Positions 27,538 through 41,723 of a stretch of 64,000 nucleotides of DNA are shown one piece after another. Source of the stretch: Caprimulgus europaeus (lineage: Eukaryota; Chordata; Aves; Caprimulgiformes; Caprimulgidae); NCBI GenBank assembly GCA_907165065.1, contig OU015529.1, positions 6,435,054 to 6,499,053 on the forward strand, given 5' to 3'. Under the pieces are notes generated by a model, which was not told the DNA's origin, searched no databases, and saw only the letters and a list, made by a program, of their open reading frames with translations. The translations under genes were made by a program, and so were the position numbers. The number at the start of each line of letters is the position of its first letter. Position 1 is the first letter of the stretch.

Positions 27538-30500
27538 AAACATCCCCAAGGTCATTGAAAGTCAGAACAACAGCAAGAGTTGGGTTGAACATCAACCATA
27601 GCCTTGTTGCAAGGCTCAGTCTGTCATTACAGGCCTTCCACTGCTCTCTTCACAAGCCTGTCTGTCTCCTGCAAGGTTATAGCTCATCTGCATTGTCCTT
27701 CTCAGGTCTCCGGGGCCTCAGAAAGCACATGCCGAACACATTCCTGGTTTTGTTTATGTCAGTGGGTTTCAAACATCTCCTAATGCAGAGCTGGGCACAT
27801 GACAGAAGTCAAAATCCAAGGTATTGGGCACAGCATGGCATTGACAGCATTCCTGGCCTCACTTTTTGGTTTGCCATTTAAGACAGGCCAGGATATTTAA
27901 TCTCTTTGATTGAGCCCCAGCCCTCCTAGATCCCCACAGCAAGAGGCCACATATCTTTGACAGGGTCAGACTTGCACCCTGTGTGGTGGGCCATCTGTGA
28001 AATGGACTCTTACCATTTGGTTTCTAAAGTTTCTTTTCCTTTCTTTTTAAATTATGACTTTCAAAACAGCTTTAAGGAGCCACAGCTCTAAATCCCAGTC
28101 AGATTTCATGGAAAGTTGGCCAAGTTTATCCTTTAAATCTCCTTAGAAAACCCAAGCTGCACTTTATTTTACTTTGTTTTGAAAACTCATTGTTTTCTGT
28201 TGCTCAAGTCCATCCTTTGCTGTAGTTTCTGATCTAAATGCATTGGGCTTACAAAAAACTTCATGGCACACAGCTCTGGAGGTTGAGGGTGCAAAGCTGG
28301 TGAACCCCACGCACAGGGCAGCATCTGGGGAGCTTTTACACAAAGGGAAGCAGGTGGGAGACCCAAACATACAATAAGCAGCAAGTGTTTTGGTTTAAAT
28401 GAGACTCTCCAAAACACAGCAAGACCCCACAGCACGACAATACAGTTCATCAACCACCCCTTTGCTCAAGCTCCAGTTTTAAGAGGCTGCAGTGTAGGAA
28501 TTTGCAGGACCCAGCTGTTCTGGCGATAAGTACATTGCAGCCCATATTCTGATGTTTCAGGCTGTCCATTTCCCACAACAAAAGCTCTTCAGGTTTGAGA
28601 AGCAGAGGCTTTGGGACCCCATGGGTGCTGCCTGCCTGAACCCAGCACCGGGTCGCAACCAGCAGCCGAGCAGGCAGTCAATGCTCTCAGCTTCTCAGCC
28701 ACAAGCAGGGTGACCTCAAAGGTCTAAGTGCCACCACATTCTTGTGCCTGGCTCTGTCACTGACACATCATGTCTCCTCAGACAGTTTTTGGTGCTTTTT
28801 CTCCACACCACGTTTCCTGATGTGTAGTTTGCCTGTTTTGTCTATAAATCTAAAATCCTTTGGGGCAGATATTTTTCTGGCTGCCTATTTGTACTAGCAG
28901 AGACATCAGCTGGGTTCTCCAGCTCCTTAACTTAAAATTTCCTGATTGCTTTTTTCTGCTTGAAGCATTGTATTTTTCTCTCAGACAGCAAGCATTTCAG
29001 AACATGAATCTGGAAATCTACATATTGCTTTATTACAAAATTGTTTATGTTTCTGGTCTTTCCTTCTTGCAATAGCTGTATAATGAAACCACAAAGCAAG
29101 AATCTTTCATAATAAAACTCGATGTAGACAAGCCTGGAGTATGAAATCAGAAGAAGTCTGTGACAGGAAAAGCTGCCATCAATCATGGCAGGCAGACTGC
29201 TCCCCCTGACAGCAGTTGGAAACAGAGGTAGAAAGAGTCAGTAATTCAGTAACAGCTGTAATAGAAAAATCAGGAAAAAAGCCATTATGATGCTAGTCAC
29301 TACGTATTTAATATTATAACTGCCTGCATATCAAGTTTGTGAGCAATGGGTGCAGAAAAAATAGCAGTGAAGTCATCAAGCTGCAATGCTGTACTTTTAG
29401 GCAGAAGAGCTTTTGCTTTTAGTTTTACGTGTCTGAAGACTGTGATCTATGCCCCCTCTGAGACCCCCTCCTATACCCTCCCATATAATCCAGGGAGAAA
29501 GGCACAACCAGAAGATGATTCACCCCACCTTCTCTCTGGAGGGGATGAATTGACTGCTCCAGGGTCTACTGTTTCCCATCATCTGTAGAGATGAGTTAGA
29601 TTAGAAGCTTGACTTTAAAATAGATGTTTTAAAGAAAGAAGCTTCCTCCAAAGTTTTTTTTTTCTTTTTTTTAAGTCTTAATCAGATAAGACACTTTTTT
29701 CTGGTGTGCATGCTGTAGTACTTAACTAAGCATCACACAATCATTAACATGAGTTCATCTTCATGTCACGTTAAGTATTTTATAAAGCAAGAAAAATTAA
29801 ATGCCCTCCCTTCCCTGGCCACCAAAATTAGATCCCTGAGGAGCAGCAGAGGCAGCTCATTCTCCAAGTCTTGGGTCAGAATAGACACCCTGGCTTTTTT
29901 TAATTGATATTCATTAACTCACATGTAGGATTTCCTAGACAATTCATTTAGGAGCTGGGAAATACACAGTATACCAAATTACTCTAAATACCTATATCTC
30001 TCTAGTTCTCTTCAAACACAAAACCTACATAGAAGCTTGACAACTTTCATTCAGGGGAGAGAATTAAAAGAGATTATTAATTTAAACCCCAAGTTCTGGA
30101 CTGATATAAAATAAACACTCATAAATCATGGTTTAGACAGATAAAAATATTCTTGTTGGAGGGAACCAGTTATGTTTGCAAGTTCTTGGGTTTCCTTCAA
30201 ACTTTTGATAAAAGGATAAAAGCTAATTGTGATTTTTATAACAAGCAAAAATAAACCCCAATGCAAAAAGTAATAAAATTTACCAAAATTTACCAAAAAT
30301 TTCTGTTTGAAAGCAAACTTTAATAATGTATTTAATTCTAATTTAATTAAGTGAATAATTCTTAATGCAAAGCCTAACAAAAGACAGCCATATAGTTCAG
30401 AGAAGACTCCAATGGCCTTCATGGATAACACTGAAGGCCAGAACTATTAAAAAATCAAAATATCAAATAAAAAAAAATTTGACTGCCACATCAAGTGAAT

Positions 30501-31269
30501 TCAGGCAGCTGAAAATCATTTTCTTGAGAGATAAAATACTCATAAAACATATCATATATCTTCAGAAAAAAAGGTCAAAACCATAAGTTATAATTATGCA
30601 ATTTTTCTCTCCAAGGATCTCTGCAACTCTTATTTTCAGACTTGTATCTTTCTGTGAAAGAGATGAAAATATGTTGGGAAAGAACTAGGTTTCTGGGAGA
30701 GAAAAATACTTTATATTGTCAGTATAAAAAAAATATCACTAAGGTTATAGGAAACATCTTAAGTGAAATCTGTGGAAACTTTAAGTCAGCAGATGTAAAA
30801 GATAAAACACTAGCACAAAAAAAATATATTCTGGATTGGGTCCTTCTAGTTCATTGACACATCAGTCAATACTTGTCCATTACTATATGCAGCACACAAA
30901 TACATTTAATCACTTTTTCTGTTACATGCAGATCTGAATCACTAGTCTGATAATGAAAATAGTGTCTAATGTCACACTGCAGCAACAATTTCACATCAAG
31001 CCATCCATCATGAAAAAGGAGATGAGACTCCTGAATTTTCTTTACTTAAAAAAAAAAAAATCTTTTTCTTCCTCACAATAAGAGGAAAGTCATTATGCTT
31101 TATTTGATATAAATAAGTGTGCAAATTGGGAAGATAAGTTGTGCAAGCCTGAGCTCTTTGGTTTTTGAAAAATTGAAACAATTGGCTGAGATAGCATCTC
31201 CAGCATGGACATCAACTCAGTCACTCCAGAAATAAATCTTACAGACCTGCTTTCAGCAGAAGTCAAGTT

Positions 31270-31341
31270 AAAAAAAAAAAAAAAAAAAACACAAAAAAAA
31301 ACCCAACACAACCAAAACACCAAAACAAACAAAAAAAAACC
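31270..31341. repeat. Poly(A) of 20 followed by A/C-rich tract
   Basis: Twenty uninterrupted A (31270-31289) are followed by about 50 bases of A runs broken by C and CCC. An AATAAA lies about 40 bases upstream on the plus strand. Together these resemble the tail of a retroposed transcript, but I see no parent gene, no open frame of note upstream, and no flanking duplication. The Lys-rich peptide across it is an artefact. Confidence 0.85.
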
Positions 31342-33000
31342 CAGAAACCTAGAATTATATTATAGGAAATGTTGCTTAATGGAGGAAGTGAATTTGCATT
31401 TTATGGCCGTTTATCTGTATTTGTGATATATATAATAAGGTATGACCTTCAGAAGCAATAAAATTTGAGTTTTCATCTCATCAGAAACTATTTAGCATAC
31501 TGTAGTTTGCTAAGGCACACCATCCCTCCAAACTGTGAGGCAATAAACTTGTTGATCTTATTTCTCTGAAGCACACTGACTCCTGACCAGCACTTTGAAC
31601 AGTACAAACTAATTATAATTGCTCTATAAAAACAAGACTTAATGCAAGGGCAAGTTTTTACCAAAGTGTTCTCTTAATGGCTTTGTAAAAACACATTATT
31701 TCCATTTAAGTGCCTGGAGATGTCTTTGGCTGAAATCAGGCGAGTTTCTCCACTATAACCTTTGCAATTGCAATAACAAGGAACAACATTTCTGTTCAAC
31801 TTTGCATATCAAAATACAGAGCAAAATTGCCAATACTATAAAAGCATGAATGATAACGGGACTAGGCTGACAAGTGAAAAAAAAGAAGAGCATTACAAGT
31901 AAAGTTGCACAATAAATACATTTTTTAAAATCTCATTTGTAACTTATTGGCCTAGATTAATATTGTTAAGCTTCACGTGAGTTATATCGTGCTTACTAAA
32001 TGCAATGGATTAAGACTGCCCACTGAGCAGATTAAGCCTATCCATTCAGGCTTTACACAAGTTAAGTATGACAGCTAAATAGAGTTATTTGACTTTAGAA
32101 GGACACAAATACACAGATGAATTGGGGACTCCAGGTTTTAGCCAGGTGCATATCAAATCAAGACTTGTGTTGTTACTAACAAGAAAGGTGAGGGAAAAAC
32201 AACCTAATTAGGTGACACTCCCAACACTCAAACAGCTTGACATGGTCCAAAATTTCTCATAATTAACTTGATTAAAATGTTACATCACACAAAGTGCCAC
32301 AGGTAGATGATCTTATTGTATTGCACCTGCTAGCAATACATAAGGCACAACGACACCTGAAGTCAATACTCTGTAGAACAGCAGGAAGCTGCTTAATTCA
32401 GTAATGTTTTTCCTGGGTTCAAATCATGCTTTATTAATGTTTTGAGCATAAACCCTATAAAAACTACAGTACACAATACTAAAATTCTATAGACACCTAG
32501 AGAACTTACAATGCAAGTTTTTAGCAGGTCTGAGGCATGTATGGAAGGACTGGCATTTTGAAGACCTTCCTTTTGCACCTGCAGGTTGACTTCCTCAAAG
32601 TCAGAGATGCCTTATTTACATTTTCACTTTAATTAGAAAAATGCAACTCTGATCTCATAAAAGCATAAATTTTTTTTTATTTATTTTTTTAAAAGACTTT
32701 GGGAATACGTGCATGCTTTGAAGCAACATATGAATTGACCAGAAAACTCCAAAGTGAAGATAAAGTGATCAGGAAGAGGTGTTCAGCTCTAAGAGAAAGT
32801 GTTGTTGAATGCTCCCTAAACTCAGTTCTAAGATCTGAAATCTGCCTTAAATTTACACTGCAGCTGGGAAAAGTTCTAATGCTGAGGATACTCTAAGACA
32901 ATGATTTCTTTGAACACAGTCTCTTTTTATAAGTTAATTTGTCATTCTCTGATCAAGAATTTAAATAATCAGAAGTTCTGCTTTAGTTAAGAAAATATCA

Positions 33001-33032
33001 AAAAACCAACAACAAAAAAACCTCACAACAAC
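33001..33032. repeat. A/C-rich low-complexity tract
   Basis: A runs of 5-7 are broken by CC, CAAC and CCTC. This is the same tract class as at 23571 and 35533. Confidence 0.55.
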
Positions 33033-35396
33033 ATATTTTCCACATTTCAGCTTGCACAAAAATTTACTTATTTTCCTGCAGGATATGAAACCACACAGCT
33101 CAGACCATGCAGATTACCCTTGGTGGTCACCTACAACAGAGGCCAAGCATGGAAGTCCCAGGAGATAGATTTCCCCTGTTAATCCTCTAGAATTGGTTTG
33201 ATAGCTAATGCCATGAGAAGCCAGATTGTACAGGTTTCCTACATTGGGTGTAAAAGACAGATTAGGAGCAAGGACAGTCAAAAAGTTGATGACATTTGTC
33301 AGAACAATGTGTAAGTGCTGGTTGAACACAGCAGACTGTCAGAAGGCCCAACATTTCAGAGGTAGCTGTTTTAGCATCTTGGTCCACACACAAAAATTAT
33401 TTCCTAAACTTGCTAGTCCTTCTGTAGTGAGTCAGTTTTTGCCACCTACAGATTTCATTCTATGTTTAAAAAGATAATGACAAAGCCTGGGATTAAAAAA
33501 TTCTTTTAATCTCCTGACCTCTTTCCTTACAACCATACCATAACTCAGGATGATGAAGCAACAGGCCAAACACTAGACATATCTCACTACTCCTATTTTA
33601 TTTAGCTAATCAAACCATAGAATTTTACTTATTTAATAAATGACATTATTTTAGGAATCTTTTCTTCAATCCATCAGCTTTTGGTTTCCTTCTGTAACTG
33701 ATATATGTTTCTATAGCAAAAAGCAGGCAGCTTCCCCTTTAAACTTCTTGCATTGGGAAGGCAACTTTGATTAATATTGTCCTCACAAAAGAATATTCAT
33801 ACCTATGACTGGACCATGTCCCTAGATCTTGAAAACTAGCAGATATATGAGCAGTCATAACATGAGTTTATTTGTATTCTATTTACACTAATTTTGTTAT
33901 AAAATTAAGATTAGATATTTTTGTTAAAGAAAAACAGATTCAAGTTTAACTCTGAACTATAGATAATTAAAGACAAAGGACACTCAAGAAAACTACATTT
34001 TGTACTTTTTTGTGAGGTCAAATGTAATGATCACAGCCTTCAAGCTTACTGAATTTTAATGTTATATTTTAGTTTTTAGCAAACAATGACCTTTCCCAAA
34101 GCTGATTCTGCAACACTCATTAACACTTTTGTAAAACTAGTCTACAAGGCCCAGTAAAAGACAGTTTTGAAATCTCCTGCCTGTAGTTTTAGATGTAGTT
34201 TTTATATCTTACCTCCACTAACAAATTCTTATCAGTATTAAAACCTTGTACTTCAACACCATCATTCCCAGGATCTATAAAGTAACCATAAGAGTTGCAT
34301 AGAAAGTATTTTATGTACTTCTGATGAAGATTACTTCATAGTCTTAGTTTGTTCTTCGAGCTTTCTTTCTAGATATTGTAATAGTGGTAGTTAAAAAGGT
34401 TGTGTGCAAGCATAGTGGATGCAACTAATAAAATAACTGGCCTAAAACAGTTCATGAGACCATATTACAATTTAAACAGAAACTAAAAGTCAGCTAAAGC
34501 TTTGTTTCCAACCTAAGTTTGTTGTTTCATTCATACGTTTGGTCTATTTTTATGGAAGACTATTATAATAGTGCACCAAAACTTACTTTGAAAATCATAT
34601 GTGATATAAGAGAGTCTATGCAACACAAAGAAATCTTCACAAGGGTCATGTGAAACCTCTCTGGAAATCCTAGGCATCATTTAATAGAGAATCAATCACT
34701 TTATTTTTAAAGACACATTTAGCTTTGGTATAAGTCAAGGCGGAAGCATCTTTGAAAAAGTATCTTCCCTAAAAATAAGCATTTGATAAAGTCATGGAAA
34801 GAAATAATTTATGTGATGAAGCTATCTGCTTCCTTTGGGTCAAATCCTGTGGGCTAGACTTGTGTGAGTCTTCTCTCTAATGTGACTGAGAGCAGGAGGG
34901 CTTTGACAAGCAATTTCACATTGCTGAAGGGTGTTATGCACCTTCCTTTTGCCCTAGAAGCACGGACATTAAATATAACCTGCATCAGAGTTTTTAACTT
35001 TTAAAAACTGCTGAGCTTAGGGTTTTTTTAGCATGATACATTCTCTGATATATTAGAAGACACCGGGGTGCTGGGGCAGTAATAATTTTTTGCTTGTTTC
35101 CCAAGTTTTCCCTGGTTGTTTCACCCTGTAGAAGTATGAGGAATAGCCAAGGATAGCTTTGATCTTGAGGATTTGTGGATGACTTGACGTTTGTAGGGCA
35201 TGGCTAACTCAGATCCACCATCAAGAGCAGTGAACCTGTTGCAAACCTTTGCAACACCCCACACCTGAGCCATGTTTAACTGGTGCAAACTATGGGCAGG
35301 CTTGGTCAAAGTCTTGGTGGTTATAATTAGACTGAATTTTTTGAGGCGATGTGAGGAAGCTGAAAGTAAAGGCAAGTCAAATTGTCTGGCTAATTG

Positions 35397-35511
35397 TGTG
35401 TAGATGTGGCACTAAGGGACATTGTTTAGTGGGAATGGTAGTGTTGGGTTGATGGTTGGACTTGATGATCTTAGAGGTCTTTTCCAACCTCAGTGATTCT
35501 ATGATTCTATT
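35397..35511 (+). mobile_element. CR1 retrotransposon, short 3' end
   Basis: Only the last 115 bases of a CR1 copy remain. They match the copy at 19400-19559 through the tgtagatgtggcac, gttgggttgatggttggac and gatgatcttagaggtctttt blocks, and this copy keeps the better-preserved terminus, tgattctatgattctat. The preserved octamer repeat suggests it is less decayed at its end than the 19.4 kb copy. An A/C-rich tract begins about 20 bases after the terminus. It has no coding capacity. Confidence 0.92.
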
Positions 35512-35532
35512 CTAAATAGCAAACATCTCTTA

Positions 35533-35579
35533 AAAATAAAACAAACAAAAAAACCCACTAAACCAAAAAAACCCACCCT
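35533..35579. repeat. A/C-rich low-complexity tract after CR1
   Basis: A runs of 4-7 are broken by C and CCC, starting about 20 bases beyond the CR1 3' terminus. CR1 does not end in poly(A), so the tract is not part of the element as usually defined. Confidence 0.65.
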
Positions 35580-38527
35580 TAATAGCATCCCCCCAAAACC
35601 AGTAAACACCTTTAACATGATGCCTTTCTGGCATTGTGCAGGAAGCAGAGATTCTTTATCCATCATTCTTACAGACATGAATTTAGGACATTACTCCACA
35701 GTGATTAATACCATGGCCAGTGCACTACTGAATCACCAACTGTACAAACACTGGCACGTGGTTGCATTTTTGGTTAGTCAGAGCGCACAGCCTGACTTCC
35801 ATGCTAATTTCTGTTGAATTTATGCCCACTGACTAAGCTTCTGACATGACATAAAGCCTTCCCACTACAAAGTTAATCTATAAACATTTCTTTAAACAAA
35901 ACTTCAACCTTCATATTGAGTTCTCTCTGATCAGAGCTTTGTGTCATGCAGTCACAGCATTTTTGATCCTCTGTCACTGACTGAAAAGCCAGGTTTATCA
36001 TATTATCAAACCACAGCTCAACCTGCTGCTAAGCCTTCCCACCATACAGTTGTCTGAAGCCTGACTGCTGAAGAAAACATGGTTTGAGTTCCAATTTCTA
36101 CCTCTTTGATCCCTGTTTTGTCCAGAAATCAATTTTCAGCACTAAAATGCTCCCATCTCATAGATGTGAGCTGCTTAAATAAGGCAGCAGATAAATCTGT
36201 AACAGCTTTCAGACTTTTTGTTCTATTTTGTTCTTTTGTTCTATTTTTGCCCTGCAAATAGGCACCTACAATTTTAAAATAGGGACTGAAAGGAATAGCA
36301 ATTGTTTTGTCTCAGGAGTTGCTTATACTTTTGAATTTGCCAGAGATCTGATGTATTAGAGCGTATGTCAAAAGGAGGTTGAATAGTTTTATTCCTATAA
36401 TCCACACTCATTCTTTTGTCAAATTTGTGTTGGAAGTGCTCCCCTGGTACATTACCTGGCCTCTACACTATTATTGCAAAGACAGAATTTCCCCAAGGTC
36501 TAAACTTCCTATTACGATTTTGTTTTATTTTACTTAGAGTAGTAGGTAAATACAGTTATACTGTCAGGATTTAAATTCACTGAGCTGAAGAGATTTCTGA
36601 GACCACTGATCATCACACCTGTGTAATCTCCCAGCTTTGAATGCATCCCTTCCCAAATCCATTGGGCCAAAGTTTTTCTTTCCCCTGAGCCCAGGCAGCA
36701 CTCTGCAAATCCCAGGAGCCACTGCCTGGGCTCCATTCCAATCTACTCATACACAACTGTACCTGTTGCATATATGAATTACCTATTCACAGTCTTTTTC
36801 CACACTGATGAAGCTATTCCAGTGGCAACCATGACTTTCTTCACTGCCCAAGCCAATGCAATCATGTCAGAGATACTGAAGACCAGAGAAGTCTCCATCT
36901 TTCATCAGGAAAAAAACAACAGCAGCTAGAACTAATTAATTACTACAAACACATTTTTTTCCTTGTCTACCTGCCTGATTCTCTTTTACAGCTTCTATGC
37001 TCATTCACAGCGCTTCCAAGATTGATGGCCTTCCAATTCTTATGACCCATGAGCCGCCCTTCATTCACAAGGCACACTTCATTGGTCACCACAATACTCC
37101 AAGACCGTGGTTGAAAGTTTGATAAATGGTTTGACACGCAATAGCATTTCACTGTGCAAGGAATGAATAATAAGACTGCACAGGTAAGCAAATTAAAACA
37201 CATGAGGTGCCTTTGAAGCACACTTCCAAAAGCACCTTACAGAATTTACAGGATCCCCTGGTTTCCTGTAGAAGGTATTAAACACCAGTCTAAACTTTTC
37301 TACACCTATAGGTGACTTAGTTTAATATTAGTAAGTATATTTTCAGTATCAGCTAGCAGTTATTCTGCATACCTCTGGATGGAGGTACCTTAAGCTCATT
37401 GAGCAGCATTAAGGCTGGGAACTAGTCTATAACACCAGCTCCCCTCCCGCCCCCATTTTGAACACACTGATGAGCCCTTTGCAGCTATGCTGCAATTTGG
37501 TTATATTTTAAGTCAGCTAGAAGTGAATATTTGAAGTTTTGAAAGTCATATTAACAAGCTAACAAGCCGTGGAACACTGCCTGCTGGATTTTTCCCAGCA
37601 AAGAGAAGGACAAAACAAGAAGCAGAAAAGTACTGTGAATAAAGCCATGCTACAGTGGCCACCAGAGATCAGAAACACAGATGTTTAGGGGGGAAAAAAT
37701 CCCTTCTCTTTAGCAGGTGTTTTTGGGTCAGAGTACTGAACTATAGCTCTTCCTTTGCTCCCAAATGAGAGCAGCATCCCAGAGCTTCCCCTGCAGAAAA
37801 AGAGGACCAGTATGTTCTATTGCTGCCAACTGAAAGCAGAGAGAAATATGCTGAAGCACGTTATTTAAAGCTTCTCATCAGTTTATTTGGGATTTGAGCT
37901 GTACAATTCAGGGTATCTCAACCGAGCTGCATTGAAACTGAACCTTTGAAAGAATCCCATTGCCAACTAAGCACCTGTATAGACAAAGGAAGCTTGGTGT
38001 CATTTAAGGAAAATTGTACATAAATGCCGTGGAGATTAGAGCAATATGTTGCTATTCGCATGTGTACTTCAAATATTTTTTGAAACAAGGATCTACAGGG
38101 CAGAACAAATGTATTGTGCATCAAAGCCAGCTCAAAAAACTGTCAGCAATTAGTTTTCTTCAGTAGTCATTTATGCTTTTTCTGTGACAATAAAACCCTA
38201 TGAATATTATGCCTCCTAGCAGATTGTAGTGCATCTCATCTGCAAATTCTCCAAAGCACCAGTACGAATCTCCATGCATGGGATTGCAATTATAATGAGG
38301 AATGTTCTGAATGCATAAGTCTACCTTCAACCATCTGGAGTGCCTACTTTATTAAATTTGTTTTCAGTGTTTATACAATCTCTTGGTAATTAATTTAAAA
38401 GATAAAGTAGATTTGTCTCATATTCAGAAGCCTGTCATTCTTCCATTTAATGACAACTTGAAAGATTAAGGACAAAGCAATACATAATTATATCCAGTGT
38501 ACTAATATAGAAAAATGCAAGGCTGTT

Positions 38528-38586
38528 GCCTTAAAAACCAAACACACACAACCCACACAACAACAAAAAGACCACAAAAAACCCAA
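38528..38586. repeat. A/C-rich low-complexity tract
   Basis: About 60 bases of A and C, including CACACACA-like and CAACAAC segments, end in AAAAAACCC. A Thr/Lys-rich frame reads across it and is an artefact. Confidence 0.65.
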
Positions 38587-41500
38587 CTTAAATTTCTAAT
38601 CACTGTATTTGGTACAGAGAAAGGAGGTTATATAGTTTCACCCTCATTAGTGAGGAGTTCCAAGTCAGACCTCAGCACAAAGCAAAGTCATGCAGGGAAC
38701 AGCAAGACTACCAAACCATCATACCTTATGACATATGGTGCACAGATACATAGGATACAGTAGCCTGAAGGAGGTATGAACCATTATTCACATTTCCAGA
38801 AGCATAAAGAGATCACAAAGGTGCACAGTCCTCAAAACCCATCTAAATCATTCATACCTGTGGCTTTAATGTTGTAATTACCAGTACCCCAAATAAAGCA
38901 GGAAGGCACATTGCATAGGGCTGCTAATTGCCCCCAAAGGTCTATAGTAGTGTGCTTTGAGCAGTATATAAACCAGAAGCAGGTGTGAGGGTTTGTTGTT
39001 GTGTGGTTATTTTATTATTATTTTAATACAAAATTGAATTGTATTTAATCAGAGAAAGGGTGATGCACATAATTACACCATAGCATGGATGTGTCTTTAT
39101 GGGCAAGTTTTTTCTTTTCATTCCAGCCAGTGATTTGAAGCATTAATAGCCTTTATAATTTCTTTTTGCCTAACTAATATAAGCTCAGTTGCTAGTCTTA
39201 TTTGTATAAACAGTGCCTCACCACTGTTTTCTAGGGACTAAATAAAGTGCACTAAACTCATTAGACTCTATAAAAGAATTGATCAATCATATAAACAAGA
39301 ATGACCACTTCAAACCACATCCCAGCTTCAACTAGAAAATCTTACCTGTCGAAACTGGTAAGTATATTTCTTATTTGGATAGTTGGCACTCTCATGGAGG
39401 ATGTTATTCCTCTTTAGAGATGTTTTTCATACCTCCAGAAAGCCATTGGCCAATAATGGTCCAATCCTAAAGTATAATTAATTGAGGACAGTTGATTAAC
39501 AAACAGATGCCATAAAACCTAGGATCACCTGGAATAAATCCAGTAAAGACTTAGTTTCCTGCACACAAGTACATCACCATGCACTTTCTATAGAATTCAG
39601 GTCATGTATTCTGCCATTAAACCTTAATTTCCTTTTAATAAAAACAAACTTACCAATTCCAGCAAAAATCCCAAGACTGGTGTCTTACTAGATTCTTTTT
39701 ATAGAGATACAGCTTGACAAAACCAGAAATTCATAGTGAACTGCCTTTTATCCTTCACTTGGAAGCCAGAAGCTCTGACAGAATATGACCAAAAAGAGTT
39801 CAAGAGTATTTGAAAAAAATGTAATAGTGGAGAGGTGCAGAATTAAAACAATCTGAATATTATACAGTTTATCTTGCATTGCCTTTCTTAAGGAGAAAGA
39901 ATATCCTTAAGTAAAATAATTAGGCCTGCTTTTCAGTATAAGAGACTATGATGAAATATTTGGGAACACTCCTAGGAGAATTCCAGGCCCCAATTCTCCC
40001 TAAAACCACAAACACATTTCCTTGCAAAGGGTGAGAAGAAGGATTTTTAACGGCTTTTGTTTGTTTGTTTTTCCAGATTTAATTAAATGAACTGAAGAAG
40101 TCTCTCCCAACCCTTTATGGGGCTGCCTGGAGAAATATTTCAAAGCTAGCATATTTCCACCCTCAACTCTTATTTATAGTTGGGGCTTACATGGACCATT
40201 TGGCTTATTCAGTCTTTTTTTATGAGCCTTTTTGATGTAATACACTGAGATCTAAATACTAGCTAGGCTAGTTTTATTTCAGTTTAATACTATGAAATAT
40301 TCCTAAATATACATTGATTCAGTGAACTCTGCATCACACAAGGTGACTGGGAAAGAAAAAAAGATATATATAAAAATAAATAAAAGTATATAAGGCTCAC
40401 TATTCAAGCATTTCTACACAGTCAGAATACAATGTCTTATGGAGGGCTGAATCAGAGTCAATATTTCCAATAACTCCAGAAGTAACAAGATTAAACCTCT
40501 GCATGAATTCTGTCTTACCAAGGAGAAACTCTAAAGCTAAAGTTTGAAACAGCAAAATACCATATATCAAGGACACACAGGAATTCATTCTTTCAGGGCT
40601 GGTTTTTCACAAGCAGAGTTTTCTTAAAACAAAGAAGGTGAATTTATAACAAGGGTAAAGATACATCCTTTTTAAAGTTAAAAAGCAAATACAAAATGTA
40701 TGAAATTAAAGAGTTGCTGTCACTGCTCCAACTTTACTAACCTATGATCCGTGCATGTCTCCTTTGCAGTGCTCCGTGGTGTAAATGTGCTACCAGTTTA
40801 TGTTAAAGCCTCTGCTACAGAGCACAGAACCCTTCCTTCCCAACCACTGATAGTTACTACTCTAATCGGCTACTGCTCAGTGTCACACTTCTTGTTATGA
40901 TGGAAGTGGGGCAGGTTTGAAGGCACACCCCAGAAATACTATTTGCAATGTATTAGACTAATTTCATCAGCATCCGAGATCCTTTTCCTTCTCCATTCTT
41001 TTTTTCATTCTTAATTAACTCATTGTGGCAAATACCACAGCTCATTCATTCTCACTTGCATCTTCCCTAGCCTGTTGTCTCAACCACCCTCTGTATCTCT
41101 ACTGCAGCATCCCAGGAGCTACAGCATCATCCAGCTCACTTTGTTCTCCATTGTGGCCACAAGGGCAGCTGAATGTGCAGTCACGAGCCTTTGTAACAGC
41201 ACTGAGCTGCAGATTGATATTGATCTGACTGCTTTTTGTATGCCAGTGTCTGGAGGGCAACCTCCATGCCTTTTAACCAGCCACATCTAGCTGCACCAGA
41301 CGGGAAACACAAAACAAACAGCTATTCAAAACTTTTTAAAAAGGAGGACCAACTGCAAGCCAGGTTGTGCTGGTTTCACTTGGCTAGCAGTCAAACACAG
41401 CCGCTCGCTCACTCCCCCTTTCCTTAAGGAACAGGGGACAGAATTGGAGGGGTAAGGAGACTTGTAGGTTGAGATAAGAACAATTTAGTAATTGAAATAA

Positions 41501-41603
41501 AATTAAACTTAAAATAATATTAATAATAGTAATAATATACTAAGAAGTGATATAGAGTGCAGTTGCTCACCACTCACTGACCAAGCCTGGCCCCTTCTCT
41601 GAT

Positions 41604-41637
41604 AACAACCCCAGATGAGCAACAACCCCAGATGAGC
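41604..41637. repeat. Perfect 17-base tandem duplication inside the LTR
   Basis: aacaaccccagatgagc occurs at 41604-41620 and again, without a gap, at 41621-41637. It lies inside the minus-strand solo LTR. It may be a family feature or a private slip in this copy. Confidence 0.9.
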
Positions 41638-41670
41638 AGGAGCCCGAGAGACTCTCAATATACTGAGCAT

Positions 41671-41723
41671 GACATTATGTGATATGGAATATCCCACTGA
41701 CATTATAGGATATGGAATATCTA
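41671..41723. repeat. 28-base imperfect tandem duplication inside the LTR
   Basis: gacattatgtgatatggaat and gacattataggatatggaat start at 41671 and 41699, a 28-base period with two differences in the first 20 bases. On the minus strand this doubles the 'gatattccat...' block that the other LTR of the window carries once. Confidence 0.85.

Larger units (their letters stand above)
27538..35396. other. Unique AT-rich non-coding DNA, no gene recognised
   Basis: The first 2 kb (27.55-29.6 kb) is a little richer in G+C than the rest and carries open frames of up to 108 codons that resemble nothing I know. Beyond that the DNA is strongly AT-rich with a 20-base poly(A) at 31.27 kb and an A/C-rich tract at 33.0 kb. 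No dispersed repeat could be named and no exon-like structure stands out. Confidence 0.55.
35512..41365. other. Unique AT-rich non-coding DNA, no gene recognised
   Basis: The segment contains A/C-rich tracts at 35.53 and 38.53 kb and a short (TTTG)n at 40.06 kb. Open frames are all under 90 codons and scattered on both strands. No dispersed repeat or exon was recognised between the CR1 fragment on the left and the solo LTR on the right. Confidence 0.55.

Noticed and set aside
31205-31426. Lys-rich 73-codon frame resembling a nuclear localisation tail
   Set aside because: The Lys run is the translated poly(A) tract.
37436-37456. C-rich run as a minus-strand G-quadruplex
   Set aside because: Only three C tracks of three or more bases are present, and four are needed for the standard motif.
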